Below the pieces are notes generated by a model. That model was not told where the DNA came from. It ran no database searches and worked only from the letters and a program-made list of their open reading frames with translations. The translations under genes were made by a program, and so were the position numbers. From Robinsoniella peoriensis (GTDB lineage Bacteria > Bacillota > Clostridia > Lachnospirales > Lachnospiraceae): a DNA stretch of 64,000 nucleotides. The DNA lies in the NCBI RefSeq assembly GCF_042680125.1, contig NZ_JBHTNY010000008.1. One strand, given 5' to 3'. Below, piece after piece: positions 9,216-18,512 of the stretch (position 1 is its first letter; each line of letters starts with the position of its first letter).

Positions 9216-9254
9216 GAGCGTGCAGACTGGTACAATGATTATTCAAACACGCTC
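9216..9254. repeat. Palindromic intergenic repeat, AGCGTGTTT type
   Basis: GAGCGTG at 9216-9222 is inverted as CACGCTC at 9248-9254. Read on the minus strand it begins AGAGCGTGTTTGAA, the same end motif as at 360-429 and 39554-39629. It lies just past the GC-rich hairpin that follows tyrS. Confidence 0.45.
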
Positions 9255-9256
9255 TG

Positions 9257-9288
9257 GCCGGCAGCAACGTTTAACGCTGCCTGCCGGC
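9257..9288 (-). terminator. GC-rich hairpin after tyrS
   Basis: GCCGGCAG and CTGCCGGC form a strong stem extended by CGTTGC/GCAGCG with a bulge. There is no clean T-run after it on the minus strand, so it may stall or protect the tyrS transcript rather than act as a classical terminator. Confidence 0.5.
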
Positions 9289-9298
9289 TGATGTGATA

Positions 9299-10531
9299 TT
9301 AGTCCACCTTAATTTGATGATACCCCTTTTTCCCTTTTTTAATCATTAAAACACCGTCTGCATCCAAGTCAGCAGAAGTAAACTTACGGTCAATTTCCGT
9401 TACTTTTACATCATTTACGCTGACACCGCCCTGGAGTATAATTCTTCGTCCTTCGGAACGTGATGCTGCCAGTTTGGTCTCAACCAGAAGTGTAATCAGG
9501 TCTTTTCCTTCATCCAGTTCTGCTTTGCTGTAAACCGTGGTGGGCATGTCCTTTGATTTGCCTCCGTCTGCAAATAATGCACGTGCTGCATCCTGTGCTT
9601 TTTTCGCTTCTTCTTCCCCGTGGACAATCTTGGTTATTTCAAATGCCAGGACATCTTTCGCATGATTGATTTCTGCACCTTCCAGCGCTCCCAGCCTGCG
9701 GACTTCATCCATCGGAAGGAAGGTTAACAGTCCAAGACACTCTTCTACTTTTACATCCTCAATGTTTCTCCAGTACTGGTAGAATTCGTAAGGAGAAGTC
9801 TTTTCCGGATCAAGCCATACGGCTCCCTTCATGGTTTTACCCATTTTAATCCCCTCACTGGTTGTCAGAAGTTTGAAGGTAAGTCCAAATGCCGGCTTCT
9901 GTTCTTTTCTACGGATCAGTTCCACACCTCCGATAATGTTGGACCACTGATCATTGCCGCCTAATTCCATTTTACAATCATACATTTTGTTTAATTTCCA
10001 GAAATCGTAGGACTGCATTAACATGTAGTTAAATTCAAAGAAAGTAAGTCCTTTCTCCATTCTCTGCTTGTAGCAGTCCGCAGTGAGCATTTTATTTACA
10101 GAAAAATGAACGCCGACCTCTCTTAAGAATTCTACATAATTTAAATCCAAAAGCCAGTCTGCATTATTGGCAATGATTGCTTTATCATTGTCAAAATCAA
10201 TAAATCTGGATAACTGCTCTTGGAATCTCTTAGCATTGTGTTGAATTGTTTCCATTGTCATCATGGAACGCATGTCAGATTTTCCGGATGGGTCTCCGAT
10301 CATAGTGGTACCGCCGCCTAAAAGAGCAATTGGCCTGTGTCCGGCCTGCTGCATATGCATCATAGCCATAACGGTGAGGAAATGTCCTGCGGTAAGGCTG
10401 TCTGCTGTCGCATCAAAACCAATATAAAATGTTACGGACTCCTTACCTAATAATTCGCGTATTTCTTCCTCGTGTGTTGTTTGTTCGATAAATCCTCTTT
10501 CTTTTAAAATATCGAATACATTTGCTGCCAT
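9299..10531 (-). CDS. tyrS: Tyrosyl-tRNA synthetase
   Basis: Class I synthetase, 410 residues, charging tRNA-Tyr. The HIGH-type motif appears as TAGHFLTV and the KMSKS loop as KMGKT; GGNDQWSN binds the amino acid and ATP. The C-terminal S4 RNA-binding domain covers about residues 345-410 (SEGRRIILQGGVSVND). Three ATGs occur in a row after AGGAGG. I chose the last (10531) because its spacing of seven bases is best and it gives MAANVFDIL; the open frame extends further upstream without a ribosome site. Expression is governed by the Tyr T-box leader and a consensus promoter upstream. Confidence 0.97.
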   Translation of the reverse strand: MAANVFDILKERGFIEQTTHEEEIRELLGKESVTFYIGFDATADSLTAGHFLTVMAMMHMQQAGHRPIALLGGGTTMIGDPSGKSDMRSMMTMETIQHNAKRFQEQLSRFIDFDNDKAIIANNADWLLDLNYVEFLREVGVHFSVNKMLTADCYKQRMEKGLTFFEFNYMLMQSYDFWKLNKMYDCKMELGGNDQWSNIIGGVELIRRKEQKPAFGLTFKLLTTSEGIKMGKTMKGAVWLDPEKTSPYEFYQYWRNIEDVKVEECLGLLTFLPMDEVRRLGALEGAEINHAKDVLAFEITKIVHGEEEAKKAQDAARALFADGGKSKDMPTTVYSKAELDEGKDLITLLVETKLAASRSEGRRIILQGGVSVNDVKVTEIDRKFTSADLDADGVLMIKKGKKGYHQIKVD

Positions 10532-10611
10532 CATCATTCCTCCTAATTCACTGTTTTTAATATAACATATGGGTTTGTGTATTTCAAGTAGGACGAGCAT
10601 CTGTTTTTACC

Positions 10612-10906
10612 CACAAAAAAACTCCCGCCCTTTAAATTGAAAAGGACGAGAGTAAAAACTCACGTGTTACCACCTTTTTTCACAGCCAGCTCGCACTGTC
10701 TGCCTCTCTAAGTACAGAAATTCTATACTTTGTCACTATAACGTGTGCACAATCCGTCGCAGCCTACTTTTTCAATATATATTAAAAGTTCGGTACGCAG
10801 CTCAAAGAGGTATTCACAACAAGTCTCTCATGCGCCTCTCATCAACCGGCTGCTTTCTGTATGATACCTCTTATTGCTACTTAATCTTATCATCGCCTTA
10901 TCTAAT
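10612..10906 (-). promoter_or_regulatory. T-box riboswitch (tyrosine) leader
   Basis: The minus-strand leader of tyrS contains the T-box core AAGGTGGTAACACG (10663-10676) followed by a terminator helix ending in a T-run (10613-10653). Upstream, AAGAGGTAT and ATACCTCTT can close the base of stem I. A TAC triplet at 10810-10812 after GAA fits a Tyr specifier codon. Uncharged tRNA-Tyr would bind the specifier and the T-box bulge and favour read-through into tyrS. Confidence 0.9.
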
Positions 10907-10912
10907 GCATTC

Positions 10913-10941
10913 ATTATAAGAGCCGTTTTCGGTTTTGTCAA
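10913..10941 (-). promoter_or_regulatory. Consensus sigma-A promoter of tyrS
   Basis: On the minus strand TTGACA (10936-10941) and TATAAT (10913-10918) are separated by exactly 17 bases. Both hexamers are perfect. Transcription would begin near 10906, at the start of the T-box leader. The promoter sits only ten bases past the stop codon of the preceding minus-strand gene. Confidence 0.88.
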
Positions 10942-10950
10942 CGGGTATTT

Positions 10951-13293
10951 TTATTTTACCTGCAATGACCTGGTAATCATATCTTGCCCGATCATTGCTT
11001 TGATGGTCACCATGCCCTTTTTCTTTGCTTTTACCAAGCCTTTTTTATTAATTGTGGCAATAGATGGCTTACTGCTTACCCATGTTACTTTTTGAGAAAC
11101 TCCTTTTACTTTCAACTGCATCTTTTTACCAACTTGAAGGCTGGATTTAAATCCGGATATATAAACAGAGCTGATCCTGGATGCCTGTTTCAGATTTGCA
11201 ATTGTAATTTTACCATTCGTCTTCCAGGAAACTCCTCTTGCCGGTTTCACCCAGACTTGAATCTTCGATACCTTCTGTCTGTATTTCCACTTTGATAAGT
11301 CTGCTGAGAACTGTTGCTTTCTGCCGGTTAAAATGGATGAGGCAGCTTCAAATATATGCTTTCCGTTGAAAAAGTGGACCCTTACATCTGCTTCCTTTGC
11401 CCTGGTTCCACTGACCATGATATCGAAGATAAAACGGCTTCTCGACTTAAAGCTCAGCGGCTTTTTAAATTTTTGTCCCACACCGCGGTATAAATTATTA
11501 TTTGCATTACTGTCCACATTAAGTGTAGTTTCATTTCCGGAGGAATCCGTACCTCCGTTATATGTATAGTTCCAGAGATTAGCAAGGTTCTTCTGCCCCT
11601 TACTCTTCTTAACCAGATAAAGGTTTCCGTTATTATAAGTGGTCATCTTTTTAAATCTGCTCCAGTTAAACCCTGAAATCTTGCTGCTCCAGCTTGAAAT
11701 ACCGATTTCTTTTAATGCAAATTTACTAATAGTTTCTGATGCCGTTGTATCAATGTATTTAAATACATCCCAGATTCTTTTTTGCTTATATGCGTTTTCA
11801 GTCTGACCCGGACGATTACTCCAGATTCCGGCAAAAATCCCCTGATTTTCTTCTTCCACATGATCAACATGCCTGGTAATAATCAGGGAATCAATCTGGC
11901 TGTTGAACTCCGTGATGTAATAAGCATAGGCATAGGCTGCCGCCTGCAATTTTTCATCTTTTCCACGACCGCCTGTATAAGAGGAAAATCCCTGTTCTGA
12001 CAAAATTACTCTACAATTTTTATTCTTCTTTTTTACATAATCAGTCAATACTTTGATATTATTCATGGTAATATATTGGGAGCTGCTGCTGCCCCAGCCG
12101 ATATCATCCCAGAAAACAGGGTCAGTCAGCGGCTGCGGGTAAGCATGATATGCCACATTCCATGGTATATTCCCCTCTTTTTTCAAAGCACTTACAAAGC
12201 CGTCCAGGGTACTTTTTGCTGTATAGGATCCTCCGTTTGGCTGTAATTGGTTCCAGCAGTTTGTCAACGGAATATATACCCGTGCATTGCTGTAGATACT
12301 TCTCAGAGCTGTGGATATCACCCGGAAACTTCTGGCATAGCTTTTCGTATATTTGGACCTTGACATTCCGCCCATATAATTGTACCGGATATAATAATCT
12401 ACTTCATTGCCTACTATCCAGTTAGATATCCTGCCATTTGCTTTGGACGAGCCCATATAACGCTCTCCCAGGAATGAAACCAGCGCCGACAGATTCTTAA
12501 CCCCTTCTTCATTCATGGTATTCAGCCCATAATAAGCTTCTGCTCCACCCTGGGCACCCGGCGGAACCAGCACAGATGCCTGTGGCTCACCACGCAGAAG
12601 CAGGATTCCCGAGACAACCACATTGCTTTGTGTCAGGCTTCTCACCTGTGAATCCACACCACTGCAGCCCAACTTGGAAAACCAGTAAGTCTTTCCTTCA
12701 AAATTATAACGATATGCATTACTGTCATTTTTCTGCCATTCATCTACCATAAATTCATCCATCAGAATGTTAACTGCTGCGTGCTTGATCCCCAGATCTT
12801 CTGCATCTGCCAGCATTTGCGGACTAACCTGCAGCCCTTTTTTAGATGTTGCTTTTGGAAAAGCATAGCGGTATTTTGCTGCCGCATCCGGATTGGTAAT
12901 ATAAGACGGATCGCTGACAATCTCATATCCTCCGGACTTTCTCTTCACTGCAATGACAAACTTATTGTAAAGTACACTGTCGGGCTTATCCTTATTCAAT
13001 GCAGCCTTAAGCCCAATGGATTTACTACGCCTACAGGATGCCAATGGCTTGGTGCTTCCCTTTATTCTGGAGGCATAAGGCCTTAATGCAAACAAGTAAT
13101 ACTTTCCATCCGTACCCGATGCAGACACAGAGCCTTTCGCACGAATCACCACCTGATTCCTGTTCGCCGTATTAATCATACAGCTTTGGATCTCCATCCC
13201 TTTTTTCGCCGCCTGCACCGATACCGGAACAAATAGTAATACAAGTGCAAATAGAAAGATCCCTCCCTTAAATAACTTTTTCATAACACACAT
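10951..13293 (-). CDS. Secreted DUF5722-type protein with C-terminal Ig-like domain
   Basis: 780 residues. A signal peptide (about residues 1-28, ending VQAA) is followed by a short beta domain and a long domain resembling the DUF5722 family, which has a TIM-barrel glycosidase look: WIVGNEVDYY and, later, ILSEQGFSS could supply the two acidic residues. A carbohydrate-binding-like region follows (about 560-700), then a bacterial Ig-like group 2 domain at the end (LKVKGVSQKVTWVSSKPSIA). It is probably cell-surface or extracellular. The start at 13293 has GGAGAAAG at good spacing; ATG 13284 is an alternative. Substrate is unknown. It is not part of the sugar locus further on. Confidence 0.75.
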   Translation of the reverse strand: MCVMKKLFKGGIFLFALVLLFVPVSVQAAKKGMEIQSCMINTANRNQVVIRAKGSVSASGTDGKYYLFALRPYASRIKGSTKPLASCRRSKSIGLKAALNKDKPDSVLYNKFVIAVKRKSGGYEIVSDPSYITNPDAAAKYRYAFPKATSKKGLQVSPQMLADAEDLGIKHAAVNILMDEFMVDEWQKNDSNAYRYNFEGKTYWFSKLGCSGVDSQVRSLTQSNVVVSGILLLRGEPQASVLVPPGAQGGAEAYYGLNTMNEEGVKNLSALVSFLGERYMGSSKANGRISNWIVGNEVDYYIRYNYMGGMSRSKYTKSYARSFRVISTALRSIYSNARVYIPLTNCWNQLQPNGGSYTAKSTLDGFVSALKKEGNIPWNVAYHAYPQPLTDPVFWDDIGWGSSSSQYITMNNIKVLTDYVKKKNKNCRVILSEQGFSSYTGGRGKDEKLQAAAYAYAYYITEFNSQIDSLIITRHVDHVEEENQGIFAGIWSNRPGQTENAYKQKRIWDVFKYIDTTASETISKFALKEIGISSWSSKISGFNWSRFKKMTTYNNGNLYLVKKSKGQKNLANLWNYTYNGGTDSSGNETTLNVDSNANNNLYRGVGQKFKKPLSFKSRSRFIFDIMVSGTRAKEADVRVHFFNGKHIFEAASSILTGRKQQFSADLSKWKYRQKVSKIQVWVKPARGVSWKTNGKITIANLKQASRISSVYISGFKSSLQVGKKMQLKVKGVSQKVTWVSSKPSIATINKKGLVKAKKKGMVTIKAMIGQDMITRSLQVK

Positions 13294-13321
13294 ATATCTT
13301 TCTCCTTAACCCAGGTAACTT

Positions 13322-13801
13322 TTACTGCATTAATCCTTCGTCTACGATCAGATTTCTGCCATCTGCTGCTGTAGTAGCTAATTCATCACATCTCTCGTTT
13401 TGTGCATGGCCATCATGCCCCTTCACCCAGATGAATTTCACTTCATGCGGCTCTTTTGCAGCAAGAAGCCTTTTCCACAGATCTATATTCTTAACCGGTT
13501 CATTTTTTCCCCGTTTCCAGTTCTTCTTAAGCCAGCCGTCAATCCATTTTTGGTTAAATGCATCTACCACATATTTAGAGTCAGAATACAGCTCTACCTG
13601 GCAGGGACGGTTCAGGGCTTCCAGCCCCACAATTGCAGCCATCAGCTCCATACGGTTATTGGTAGTCTTCACATATCCCTGGCTGTATTCCCTTTTATGT
13701 TCCTTCCCCTGAGCATCCACACAGATCAGAATCGTTCCATAGCCCCCTGGTCCGTCGGGATTTCCTCTTGCCGCACCGTCGGTATAAATTTTTACCAGCA
13801 T
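13322..13801 (-). CDS. rnhA: Ribonuclease HI
   Basis: 159 residues, cleaves RNA in RNA-DNA hybrids. Catalytic acids are visible: Asp8 in YTDGAARGN, Glu52 in NRMELMAA, Asp74 in YSDSKYV and the late Asp in RCDELA, plus the basic protrusion WLKKNWKRGKNEPVKN and the conserved KGHDGHAQNE. The length matches bacterial RNase HI. It follows the MutS-like gene by 35 bases on the same strand and is probably in its operon. Confidence 0.95.
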   Translation of the reverse strand: MLVKIYTDGAARGNPDGPGGYGTILICVDAQGKEHKREYSQGYVKTTNNRMELMAAIVGLEALNRPCQVELYSDSKYVVDAFNQKWIDGWLKKNWKRGKNEPVKNIDLWKRLLAAKEPHEVKFIWVKGHDGHAQNERCDELATTAADGRNLIVDEGLMQ

Positions 13802-13836
13802 TTTAATCCTCCTTTAAATCCTTTGAATCTTTTCCA

Positions 13837-15528
13837 TTACAGAGACCATTCTCCGGTCTCAATAAACCTCTTCGCTGTATTTTCGGCATTATTAATAATC
13901 TCTTTTTCATATCCGATAATGCTCAGCAGCTTGATCGCATTTCTGGATGTTGCCCTTCCTGAATACAGCTTATAATCAAATAAAATATCATTTTTATAGA
14001 CTTCTTCCTGGAAATGGTAATTGTCATAATCCTGTTCCAGAATATGTGTCAGCTCGATATCGTGGGTTGCCGCAAAGCTTAAAATATAACTTTGTGCCAT
14101 ACTTTTCAGTATCTGGGAAGAAGCCGCAATACGTTCTACAGTATTCGTTCCCCTGAGTACCTCATCCACAAAGCACATAATTGGCTTTCCCTCTTCCATC
14201 TTATCCAGAATACGTTTTAAGGATTTAATCTCTACAATGTAATAGCTCTCCTGGCTCATCAGGTCATCTCTTAATGCCATGGAAGAATACACTTCGTAAA
14301 AATTCGATTTAAAAGTTGTAGCCATACAGGTATAAATGGTCTGTGCCAGAATTCCATTAATGGCTACGGTTTTCAAAAATGTAGATTTACCCGAAGCATT
14401 GGATCCGGTCAATAGTACACCTTTATTCGCAGTGATGGAATTTTTCACAGGGTTATCAATCATAGGGTGATAAAGGTCATGTGCTTCCAGAAATGCATCC
14501 TTTGAATCTGAAAGTTCGGGAATGGCATAATCCTCCATCATGGTTCGAAAAGATGCGATGGCAATTGCAACTTCCAGCATTCCCATATTGTCCACCATGA
14601 CTTTAAAGCTTTCCAGGTTATCTTTTAGTTCTTTAATTACGGTACGAAACTGAATCATATCGATATGAAATGTGTAATTTACATAATCCACTATAATATT
14701 CCCTACACCGCCGCCACGGTCACTGCTGGCACTTCCCGCAAGTAAAAAGAATGTATTACGTTTAAACTTATTGAACTTCTTCCTTGCCTCAATTGCCTGC
14801 TCCACATATTTTTTCACTTCCACACTGTCAGTGCTTGTTATGTGATCGGCCATTTTTATCAGCTGCACCATTACTTTACAGGAAAGCGTATAGGGAGATA
14901 CCTTCCTTGCCTCTGTAAAATAGGATGTCCAGCTATAAGCAAGTACGCAGATCATTCCCACGACACCCGACGGCGGGTTGACAAAAATCAACGCTGCCAT
15001 AGCTATTGTTATCAGAATCGTAATGTAATGCTTCGCATTGGTCTGGGGTTCCAGATCTGCCAGATTATAGACATAATCAAACATGGAACGGCGTCCTGAT
15101 TTTCCCATTTCCCCAAAACTTACCTGCAGCTTTTCCCGTTCCTCCTTATGAGTCATAAAATACTCAACTAAACGGTTCCGCTCTTCTAACTCCTCTTTCG
15201 AAAATGATGGTCTGCGCAGCACATCATACAGACAGCTTTCTCCAATACTGGAACCTGTATTATTTAAAAGCATGAAAATTGTATCCATGTCCAAATCATT
15301 CCAGGTAATATCATCAATTGCATATCCTTTTTTTCCGTTTAACTCAAAATAATGGCTGATAGCCTCAAATTCCGCATATTCATATTCCCTGTCCGGCCTT
15401 TGCCCCCATGCCAGACGTGCCTTTCGCAATATGCTCTTCTTCCGTCTGTTATTATCAAACACGCAATATGCGCCAAAGCATACCAGCACGAGTATTACCA
15501 CGGCTAACACAACTAGTCCCTGTTCCAT
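13837..15528 (-). CDS. Membrane-anchored MutS-like ATPase
   Basis: 563 residues. The C-terminal half is a MutS ATPase domain with Walker A LLTGSNASGKSTFLKTVA, Walker B-like IMCFVDEVLRGTNTVER and the late His in FAATHDIELTH. The N-terminus is hydrophobic (about residues 5-25), and a second pair of hydrophobic segments lies near 165-205. It lacks the mismatch-recognition domain of MutS and the Smr nuclease domain of MutS2. This belongs to a family of MutS-related membrane proteins whose role is not settled. ATG 15528 follows GGAGAGGAGC. It is 15 bases downstream of the dehydrogenase gene, in the same operon. Confidence 0.8.
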   Translation of the reverse strand: MEQGLVVLAVVILVLVCFGAYCVFDNNRRKKSILRKARLAWGQRPDREYEYAEFEAISHYFELNGKKGYAIDDITWNDLDMDTIFMLLNNTGSSIGESCLYDVLRRPSFSKEELEERNRLVEYFMTHKEEREKLQVSFGEMGKSGRRSMFDYVYNLADLEPQTNAKHYITILITIAMAALIFVNPPSGVVGMICVLAYSWTSYFTEARKVSPYTLSCKVMVQLIKMADHITSTDSVEVKKYVEQAIEARKKFNKFKRNTFFLLAGSASSDRGGGVGNIIVDYVNYTFHIDMIQFRTVIKELKDNLESFKVMVDNMGMLEVAIAIASFRTMMEDYAIPELSDSKDAFLEAHDLYHPMIDNPVKNSITANKGVLLTGSNASGKSTFLKTVAINGILAQTIYTCMATTFKSNFYEVYSSMALRDDLMSQESYYIVEIKSLKRILDKMEEGKPIMCFVDEVLRGTNTVERIAASSQILKSMAQSYILSFAATHDIELTHILEQDYDNYHFQEEVYKNDILFDYKLYSGRATSRNAIKLLSIIGYEKEIINNAENTAKRFIETGEWSL

Positions 15529-15543
15529 CTTGCTCCTCTCCAG

Positions 15544-16002
15544 CTATAAGATCTGCCTCACTTTTTCCACCACATCTTTTGCTTTCCTGTGGTCTGTTCC
15601 TGTTGCTGTAACTCCTACTACAATCTGCTCTTTCCTGGCTATACCCGGAAAGTAAAAATCGCACTTATTTTTGTCGCTGCATACATTTACTGTAATCCCC
15701 ATGCATTTACAGACACTGTAGATATCATCATTTGTTTTGTGATCATTTGTGGCAGCGATCACAATATCTGCCCCATAAATATCTTCACGCTCATAATTTT
15801 TCCTGAGGATTCCAATCACGCCGCTGCTTTCCAGCTCCTGCAGTTCCGGATTTACTTCCGGTGCGATTACTACCAAATGGTTTGTGAATTCAATAAGGGA
15901 ACGGATTCTCCTTTTGGCTATGGTACCTGCACCTACAACTACCACCTTTTTTTCGGACAAATCCACAAACATTGGAAAATAGGGTTTTTTCTTTTCTGCC
16001 AT
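15544..16002 (-). CDS. Precorrin-2 dehydrogenase-like protein (CysG/Met8 N-terminal type)
   Basis: 152 residues from ATG 16002. It opens with a Rossmann NAD-binding motif, VVVVGAGTIAKRRI, then VVIAPEV and IVIAATNDHKTND, typical of the enzyme that oxidises precorrin-2 to sirohydrochlorin in siroheme and cobalamin synthesis. CDFYFPGIARKEQIVVGVTATG corresponds to the conserved part before the ferrochelatase region. It is shorter than full Met8/CysG proteins (about 200 or more residues), so only the dehydrogenase part is present. GTG 16011 is an alternative start. No other tetrapyrrole gene is nearby. Confidence 0.82.
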   Translation of the reverse strand: MAEKKKPYFPMFVDLSEKKVVVVGAGTIAKRRIRSLIEFTNHLVVIAPEVNPELQELESSGVIGILRKNYEREDIYGADIVIAATNDHKTNDDIYSVCKCMGITVNVCSDKNKCDFYFPGIARKEQIVVGVTATGTDHRKAKDVVEKVRQIL

Positions 16003-16223
16003 CTTCCTCACTCCCTTGCCATGTATTCCTATTTTCTTACGCTTACCATCATATCACATGCGAAAATAAAGTTAAACCTGATTTTACAAGAAATATCTAG
16101 AATTTTTATTATAGATGTATTATAATGGAACTGTTTTAGACCGTTCTGGGCCGGCGGAGCATTCAAATCCGCCCAATTTTACATATCCAGACTGTTTTGG
16201 AGCCTGGGAAAGAGGAGGAAATT

Positions 16224-17258
16224 ATGAGCTTTGATTTTATCAAAAAACTTCCGACACCGGAAGAAATCCGTACAGAATATCCAGTATCTGATTATGTTGC
16301 CAATGTGAAACAGAAAAGAGACGCCATGATCCGAGACGTATTTACAGGTGCATCCGACAAATTTCTCGTAATCATCGGACCCTGTTCTGCTGATAATGAA
16401 GATGCTGTCTGCGACTATATTAACCGCCTGGCAAAGGTTCAGGAGAAAGTATCCGACAAGATTATTTTAATACCCCGTATCTATACAAATAAGCCAAGAA
16501 CAACGGGAGAAGGCTATAAAGGAATGGTACATCAGCCGGATCCTGAAAAAAAACCGGATTTATTAGCAGGACTAATCGCTATTCGTAAATTACATATCCG
16601 CGCTATTGAAGAAACCGGACTGACAGCCGCTGATGAAATGCTGTATCCGGAAAACTACCGGTACCTCTCCGATTTACTCTCCTACGTTGCTATTGGCGCA
16701 CGTTCCGTAGAGGATCAGCAGCATCGTCTGACCGTAAGCGGCATGGATGTGCCTGCAGGTATGAAAAACCCTACCAGCGGCGATTTTTCCGTAATGCTAA
16801 ATTCTGTAGTTGCTGCCCAGTGTTCACACAGCTTCAGCTATCGCGGCTGGGAAGTAAAAACTACCGGCAATGACCTGGCTCACGTCATTCTTCGCGGTGC
16901 CGTAAATAAGCATGGCAACAACCTGCCAAATTATCACTATGAGGATTTGAATCTTCTGTTAGAAATGTATGACGCAAGGGATTTAAAAAATCCGGCAGCA
17001 ATCATTGATGCAAACCATTCCAATTCAGGGAAACAATATGCAGAGCAGGTGCGTATTGTAAAAGAAGTATTGCACAGCCGCAGTGTAAATCCACGTATCA
17101 ACGAAATGATCAAAGGTGTAATGGTAGAAAGTTATATAGAACCGGGATGCCAGAAGATCGGTACGGCTAATCATGTTTACGGAAAATCTATCACTGATCC
17201 TTGTCTTGGCTGGCCGGAATCAGAAGATCTGATTTACCAGATTCATGAAATGTGTTAA
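16224..17258 (+). CDS. 3-deoxy-7-phosphoheptulonate (DAHP) synthase, type I
   Basis: 344 residues. Condenses phosphoenolpyruvate and erythrose 4-phosphate, the first step to aromatic amino acids. AroF/G/H-type signatures: FLVIIGPCSADN, ILIPRIYTNKPRTTGEGYKG, ARSVEDQQHR, GMKNPTSGD and the metal-binding DANHSNSGK and SYIEPG. The ATG at 16224 is preceded by AGGAGG at five bases, which decides it over an upstream in-frame start. A hairpin (GGCGGA/TCCGCC near 16153-16172) lies in the leader but no attenuator is evident. A terminator follows. Confidence 0.95.
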   Translation: MSFDFIKKLPTPEEIRTEYPVSDYVANVKQKRDAMIRDVFTGASDKFLVIIGPCSADNEDAVCDYINRLAKVQEKVSDKIILIPRIYTNKPRTTGEGYKGMVHQPDPEKKPDLLAGLIAIRKLHIRAIEETGLTAADEMLYPENYRYLSDLLSYVAIGARSVEDQQHRLTVSGMDVPAGMKNPTSGDFSVMLNSVVAAQCSHSFSYRGWEVKTTGNDLAHVILRGAVNKHGNNLPNYHYEDLNLLLEMYDARDLKNPAAIIDANHSNSGKQYAEQVRIVKEVLHSRSVNPRINEMIKGVMVESYIEPGCQKIGTANHVYGKSITDPCLGWPESEDLIYQIHEMC

Positions 17259-17280
17259 AAGAAATAATTCTGACATAATA

Positions 17281-17326
17281 AATCCGGATACACAGAGATA
17301 TTTTTCTGAGTATCCGGATTTTTTTA
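17281..17326 (+). terminator. Rho-independent terminator of DAHP synthase gene
   Basis: AATCCGGATA (17281-17290) pairs with TATCCGGATT (17311-17320) and runs into TTTTTT on the plus strand. The loop is 20 bases. Confidence 0.9.
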
Positions 17327-17384
17327 TCTTAAATAGTAATTTCATTTTTGTTTATATCTTAAATAGTGACATCATTTTTGTTTA
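17325..17384. repeat. 30-bp tandem duplication at the recombinase stop
   Basis: Two adjacent 30-base copies, TATCTTAAATAG... to ...TTTTTGTTTA, at 17325-17354 and 17355-17384 differ at three positions. The second copy contains the stop codon of the minus-strand recombinase gene (17382-17384). Confidence 0.85.
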
Positions 17385-18266
17385 TCCTCTCGGATGCGCT
17401 TTGGCATATACCTCTTTCACCCTGTTTGCATTCATATTCACATACATCTGTGTTGTAGAAATATCCGAGTGTCCAAGCATTTCCTGTACCGCCCTTAAAT
17501 CTGCACCATTTTGTACCAGATGAAGTGCGAATGAATGGCGTAGTGTATGAGGAGTAATGTCCTTTGTAATGTTCGCTTTGGTGGTATACTGCTTAATCAA
17601 TTTCCAAAATCCCTGTCTGCTCATGGGTTTTCCGGAGCAATTCACAAATAAACATTCATTTTCACTGTCTTTTAATAATACAGCCCTGCTTTCGGACAAA
17701 TATTTTTTAAGTGCAGTCTCAGCTGCCTTTCCAAAAGGAATAAAACGCTCCTTATCTCCTTCTTTGCAAAGCACATAGTCCATATTCAGATTAATGTCCT
17801 GAACCCGCAGAGATATCAATTCGGATACTCGCATACCGGTTGCATACAGCAGTTCCAGCATAGCCTTGTCCCTGATTTCTTTTGGCGTTGCCCTGCCTGG
17901 CTGTTCTAAAAGAAGAACCACCTCTTCCATGGTAAGTACTTCCGGCGCTTTTTTGTCTATATGGGGAGCCTTTATCACATCCGTAGGATCTTTTTCGACC
18001 TTATGTAATCCGAACATGTAATGAAAAAATGCTTTCATCGATGCAATATTCCTGGACACTGTTGCAGTGGATAGTCCCTGCTTCTCCAAATGCAGTACGT
18101 AAGAATTTAAATTGGTAGACGTAACCTGCTCCGGTTCATTTACTCCCTTTTCATCCAAAAAAGCAAAAAGCTTTTTTAAGTCCCTTTGATAAGACATTAC
18201 AGTACTGTTCGATGCATTTTTAATTTGTATTAAATAAGTAAGAAATTGTGGTATATCTTGTGTCAT
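17382..18266 (-). CDS. xerD: XerD-like tyrosine recombinase
   Basis: 294 residues from ATG 18266, which has TAGGAGC seven bases upstream; the longer open frame adds 38 residues without a ribosome site. N-terminal core-binding (SAM-like) domain to about residue 90. The catalytic domain shows Arg in ATGMRVSELI, Lys in CKEGDKERFIP, HTLRH (His and second Arg), LGHSD and the nucleophile Tyr in TTQMYVNM. Length and sequence fit chromosome-dimer resolvase XerD rather than a phage integrase. No attachment site is visible beside it. Confidence 0.9.
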   Translation of the reverse strand: MTQDIPQFLTYLIQIKNASNSTVMSYQRDLKKLFAFLDEKGVNEPEQVTSTNLNSYVLHLEKQGLSTATVSRNIASMKAFFHYMFGLHKVEKDPTDVIKAPHIDKKAPEVLTMEEVVLLLEQPGRATPKEIRDKAMLELLYATGMRVSELISLRVQDINLNMDYVLCKEGDKERFIPFGKAAETALKKYLSESRAVLLKDSENECLFVNCSGKPMSRQGFWKLIKQYTTKANITKDITPHTLRHSFALHLVQNGADLRAVQEMLGHSDISTTQMYVNMNANRVKEVYAKAHPRG

Positions 18267-18512
18267 GTCAACAGCTCCTAACGGAATTATTCTAAAAAGA
18301 TAAGAAAAATCAAGGTTACGCGTGTCCCTTGATCTCCCCGCAGCTAATATTATGTTAACATTATAATAATATTCCTGCATAAAATCAAATAGTTTTTTTA
18401 CACAAAAATACCTAAATTTACAGCAATAGACCTGAAGATACCAGATATCGCCTCGACTCTATTGCTATGTACCACATATGGTAAAAATTCGCCATTATAT
18501 TTCCTTTTATTT

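Noticed and set aside
16141..16223. Attenuator or riboswitch before the DAHP synthase gene
   Set aside because: Only a short GGCGGA/TCCGCC hairpin is seen, with no T-run and no known aptamer core or leader-peptide codons.
17382..18266. Phage or integrative-element integrase
   Set aside because: Length and sequence fit chromosomal XerD, and no tRNA end, direct-repeat attachment site or phage gene is adjacent.
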